From a virus: a stretch of 24,777 nt of DNA. The DNA lies in IMG/VR virus record IMGVR_UViG_3300006928_000075, positions 1-24,777 of that record; one strand, written 5' to 3'. Below, piece by piece: positions 21,849 to 24,777 of this stretch (positions are counted from its first letter, which is position 1; each line of letters opens with the position of its first letter). The notes under the pieces are model-generated. The model did no database searches and was not told where the DNA came from. It saw only the letters and a program-made list of their open reading frames with translations. A program made the position numbers and the translations under genes.

Positions 21849-22955
21849 ATGGCAATAGATTCATTGGTAAATATGAAACAGATGTTTGGATCACCAACAC
21901 CTGATCCTTATGGTATAACACAAAGACTGCAAACTGGTTTAGGTCAACAGCGAGCACAAATATCTAACAATATTGCACAAGATAAATCAGACAAAAATCA
22001 AAAATTGGGCTTGATGCTGTACGCATTAGGCGGTGCTTTAAAAGGTGATGAAGACTTTGTTGTAAAAACATTGCAATTTAAAGAAATGCAAGAAGGCAAG
22101 AAGAAAGAGAAAGAACAAAAAGAAGCTTGGGAGAAAGTAAAACAAAGTGCATTAATACAATCAAATCCAAATATTGCCACACTTGCAAATGCACTAACTC
22201 CAGAACAAGGAATAAGTCTTGCTGTTGAAATGGAAACAAGAGAGCCTAAAAAAAGAGAAATTCTTGAAGCAGCAGATGGAAGAAAAAGATATGTAGATAC
22301 TGGAGAGCTTGTTTTTGAAGATGTTGAAGTTTCTGGTACACCACAAAAGATTATTAGCAATGTAGATAAATCTGTAGAGAACACAGTTGAAGAAGTTGGT
22401 TTTGTAGAACCTTTTGCACAAATGGAAGACGCTTTTGGTTTAGGAGATGCGTTAGGAGAAGCTGCAAACATAACATTCAGAAGAATTGGTTTAGAACCAT
22501 TTGAAAATATTGGTCAGTCAGCGAGGGCAAGAGACAATCTTAATTTAGAAATTAAAACAACCTTGGCACAAGATTTTACTGGCAGAGTAAACCAACAACT
22601 TTTACAACAAATAGATGAGTTGCTGCCTAAATCAAGTTTGACATCAGAAAAAGATGCACAAGCTAAATATTCTTTAATGAGAGATAGGGCAAGAAATAGA
22701 ATTCAGCGTTTAGAGCAAGGTATTAAGTCAGGTATTTTATCGGAAACACAAATGGCAACTGCCAGCGATGTTCTTTATAGAACAAAACTGCTAGAAAAGA
22801 AAATTGACGCTGCTGTACTTTCTTTAGAGTCTGAAACAACTGATTTAGACCCTAAAAAAACTAATTTAGACCCTAAAAAAACTAATTTAGACTCTACTGT
22901 AATTTTAGATACAAACGAAACACAAAGATTTAAAGATTTATACAGACCACGTTAA
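21849..22955 (+). CDS. Candidate internal virion/ejection protein, 368 aa
   Basis: Charged helical protein with no enzymatic motif that I recognise. A Gly-poor helical N-terminus (QRLQTGLGQQRAQISNNI) leads to a hydrophobic LGLMLYALGGALKG patch (about 51-65). Then Lys/Glu helices follow (EGKKKEKEQKEAWEKVKQ), an acidic middle (VSGTPQKIISNVDKSVENTV) and helical repeats to the end. A 7-residue tandem repeat (T-x-LDPKK) sits near the C-terminus. It begins one base after the previous stop. The run of three helical genes at the end of the late region is the usual place for podovirus ejection proteins; this is the basis for the call. Confidence 0.6.
   Translation: MAIDSLVNMKQMFGSPTPDPYGITQRLQTGLGQQRAQISNNIAQDKSDKNQKLGLMLYALGGALKGDEDFVVKTLQFKEMQEGKKKEKEQKEAWEKVKQSALIQSNPNIATLANALTPEQGISLAVEMETREPKKREILEAADGRKRYVDTGELVFEDVEVSGTPQKIISNVDKSVENTVEEVGFVEPFAQMEDAFGLGDALGEAANITFRRIGLEPFENIGQSARARDNLNLEIKTTLAQDFTGRVNQQLLQQIDELLPKSSLTSEKDAQAKYSLMRDRARNRIQRLEQGIKSGILSETQMATASDVLYRTKLLEKKIDAAVLSLESETTDLDPKKTNLDPKKTNLDSTVILDTNETQRFKDLYRPR
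22839..22895 (+). repeat. 21-bp tandem repeat in coding sequence
   Basis: Copies ACTGATTTAGACCCTAAAAAA (22839-22859), ACTAATTTAGACCCTAAAAAA (22860-22880) and a partial third (ACTAATTTAGAC...) give T-D/N-LDPKK twice plus TNLDST. The copies are nearly identical in DNA, so this expansion looks recent, unlike the old repeats in the fibers. Confidence 0.9.
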
Positions 22956-22959
22956 TAAA

Positions 22960-24777
22960 ATGTCATCTAAATATGAACAATTAAAAAAAGTTGAAAACAA
23001 AAGAGAAGTTTTTGACAAAGCAAAATCTGCTGGTTATGAAATGTTGCAAAATGGTGAAATAGATGCCAAAACTTATTATGCCAAAACAAGAGATATTGGA
23101 ATAGAACTTGGTCTTATAGATTCTGATGAATACCCAGGTAGGTTGCCACCATTTGCAGAAGGTTTTTTAGAAGTGCTTGGTGGTGTTGGTGGTGCTATAG
23201 GGGGTGCAGTTTTAGGTGCGCCAGCTGGCCCTGTTGGTATAGCAGCGGGAGCTGCTACTGGAGCTGGATTAGGCGCTGGAAGCGGTTCATTGGCAGCAGA
23301 TTTTTTAGGTGATTTATTAGCTCCTGATATGCCATCCCCTAGTGCAGAAGAAAGGTTTATGGATGCTGCTGTAACAGGAACAATAGATGCAGCATTAACT
23401 CTTGCAGTTCCAGTAATCGGTAAAGGTTTAAAACCAATAGCAGAAGGAGCTGTTGATGTTTTTCAAAAAGGCAAACAAGCTGTAAAGCTTCCACAAAAAG
23501 ACGAACGTATAAGTGCCTTAGAATCATTAGCTGGCATAACTCCACAAGCTAAAAAACAAGCAGATATTTTAGCTTCAGAAAAGATTGGATTATCTTTAGG
23601 TCAGGCAAGTGAATCACCTATTTTAAGAGGTGGTTATAATCTTACAAGTCGGATGCCTATAGTTGGATCAAAAGGTCAAAAACAGCTACAAGAATCTTTT
23701 AGACAAATAGACGCAGCTTTAGACAAGAGAATATCTCCTGTTGCAAAAATAAAACCTCTTACTGAAATTGAAAGATCAGAATTAATTAAAGAATTTGGAT
23801 TAGAAACTTTTAATAATTGGAGATCAGCATATAAAGCCATATATAAAAGATCAGAAAAAGAAATGAAAAAAGCTGGAGATTTTTTTAACATAGAGCCTTT
23901 AAGGTTGGTTGCTAGAAGAACAATGCCTAAAAGCACATTTGAGAAAATGCCAACAGACATAAAAGAAATTTTAGATCAATTAAACGTAACTGGTTTTTTT
24001 GTAGGAACTAGAAGAGGAATAGAAACACCAAAAATTTTGAATTTTGATGACATAAAAGCTTTAGACAGTAGACTTTCAGATTTATCAAAAAAATACGATC
24101 CAGCAAAAAGTCAAAGTCCAAACAATGTTGCTTACAAAACTGTAACTGCATTACAAAAAGAAATGAAAAATCAATTAAGAAATCCAACAACTAGCTACGG
24201 AAGACTGTTGCGAGATGCAGATCATCAATTTAAAGAATTTATGAGCGTAGTTGAAGGCAAGACTGGTAAAGAATTCCAAAAAACTATGAGCAGAGGAGCG
24301 TTAAGGCCTGGTGTTGGCAAACCCCCATCAGCAAGATTAGAAGATTTATACAAAAAAACTTTTAGTGACGCAAAATCACCAGAAGCGGTTCGTGAGTTAA
24401 GAAATTTAATTGGTACAAAGAGGGTAAATATATTGGCTGCTAATTATTTAGACGATATATTTACAAAAAATATGAGAGGAGATGTTAAAAACTTTGATGC
24501 TTTGTATAAGGAGTTAGGGTTTGACAACTTAAAGGGAACTAAATTTTCGGCAACTAAAGAATTATTGAAAGACTATAAAGAAACAACAGCAGAAGATTTA
24601 TTTAAATTTCTTGATGCTCTTAAAGGATTTCCAGAAGCTATTCCTGATGTAAATACTTTTATCATGAGGTCTGGTATTCTTAGGTCTGCACAAGGCATGA
24701 CACCTTTAGCTTTGACTGGAGCTGCGGGAATAAGTGCGGGAGGAGGATTAACAGCTGTGGCTGGGTTCGGTTTATTA
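22960..24777 (+). CDS. Large candidate ejection protein, 3' end outside window (>=606 aa)
   Basis: Open from ATG at 22960 to the last base of the window with no stop; 606 codons visible, incomplete. It starts with a charged helical stretch (SSKYEQLKKVENKREVFDKA). Residues 68-110 are Gly/Ala-rich and hydrophobic (GFLEVLGGVGGAIGGAVLGA, then PVGIAAGAATGAGLGAGSG), the kind of membrane-active segment found in internal virion proteins that form the ejection channel. The long middle part is helical and charged, and a second Gly-rich hydrophobic stretch (GAAGISAGGGLTAVAGFGLL) starts at the very end. No lysozyme or transglycosylase motif is seen in the visible part, though one could lie downstream. 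The gene follows its neighbour by four bases. Confidence 0.7.
   Translation, partial: MSSKYEQLKKVENKREVFDKAKSAGYEMLQNGEIDAKTYYAKTRDIGIELGLIDSDEYPGRLPPFAEGFLEVLGGVGGAIGGAVLGAPAGPVGIAAGAATGAGLGAGSGSLAADFLGDLLAPDMPSPSAEERFMDAAVTGTIDAALTLAVPVIGKGLKPIAEGAVDVFQKGKQAVKLPQKDERISALESLAGITPQAKKQADILASEKIGLSLGQASESPILRGGYNLTSRMPIVGSKGQKQLQESFRQIDAALDKRISPVAKIKPLTEIERSELIKEFGLETFNNWRSAYKAIYKRSEKEMKKAGDFFNIEPLRLVARRTMPKSTFEKMPTDIKEILDQLNVTGFFVGTRRGIETPKILNFDDIKALDSRLSDLSKKYDPAKSQSPNNVAYKTVTALQKEMKNQLRNPTTSYGRLLRDADHQFKEFMSVVEGKTGKEFQKTMSRGALRPGVGKPPSARLEDLYKKTFSDAKSPEAVRELRNLIGTKRVNILAANYLDDIFTKNMRGDVKNFDALYKELGFDNLKGTKFSATKELLKDYKETTAEDLFKFLDALKGFPEAIPDVNTFIMRSGILRSAQGMTPLALTGAAGISAGGGLTAVAGFGLL

Overview
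The window is the late (packaging, head, lysis, tail) half of a tailed phage genome. Every gene I can support lies on the + strand. Genes are packed head to tail with ATGA or TAATG overlaps, and the DNA is AT-rich. There is no tail tape-measure gene and no sheath or tube gene. The portal resembles the long P22 type, and the distal end holds candidate DNA-ejection proteins, so a short-tailed (podovirus-like) virion is the best reading. Several small genes resemble ones I recall recurring in uncultivated marine phages, so a marine phage of a low-GC bacterial host is my inference. The host cannot be named. I saw no tRNA, integrase, replication gene or CRISPR array.

Layout: 1-131, a short leader with a GC-rich inverted-repeat patch; 132-3830, large terminase and portal (DNA packaging); 3808-5015, eight very small genes, most encoding Lys/Arg-rich proteins; 5046-6294, a lysis-type cassette (holin candidate, 3TM holin-like protein, M15 peptidase endolysin, membrane-anchored coiled coil); 6296-7563, a Pro/Met-rich orphan and a small helical protein; 7628-9584, scaffold and major capsid protein (SU10/DUF5309 type), closed by a strong intrinsic terminator; 9662-11000, connector and adaptor genes; 11005-18543, fiber region with two S74-type fibers, a protein built of 20-residue repeats and two small proteins; 18550-20799, putative nozzle/hub protein, a small beta-type protein and an acetyltransferase-like protein; 20796-24777, three candidate ejection (internal virion) proteins, the last cut by the window end.

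How the parts fit: scaffold and capsid protein build the procapsid on the portal, and terminase fills it. The connector, adaptor and nozzle proteins close the head and form the stubby tail. Two fibers share one N-terminal anchor motif and carry C-terminal self-cleaving S74 chaperones. Ejection proteins would leave the capsid with the DNA at infection. The lysis genes sit inside the head block rather than at its end.

The most striking features are a 1499-residue fiber with 44 tandem 17-residue units without a single indel (13630-15873), the string of tiny basic genes after the portal, S74 domains in three different genes, and an internal duplication in the second fiber that is almost identical as protein but heavily changed at synonymous sites.
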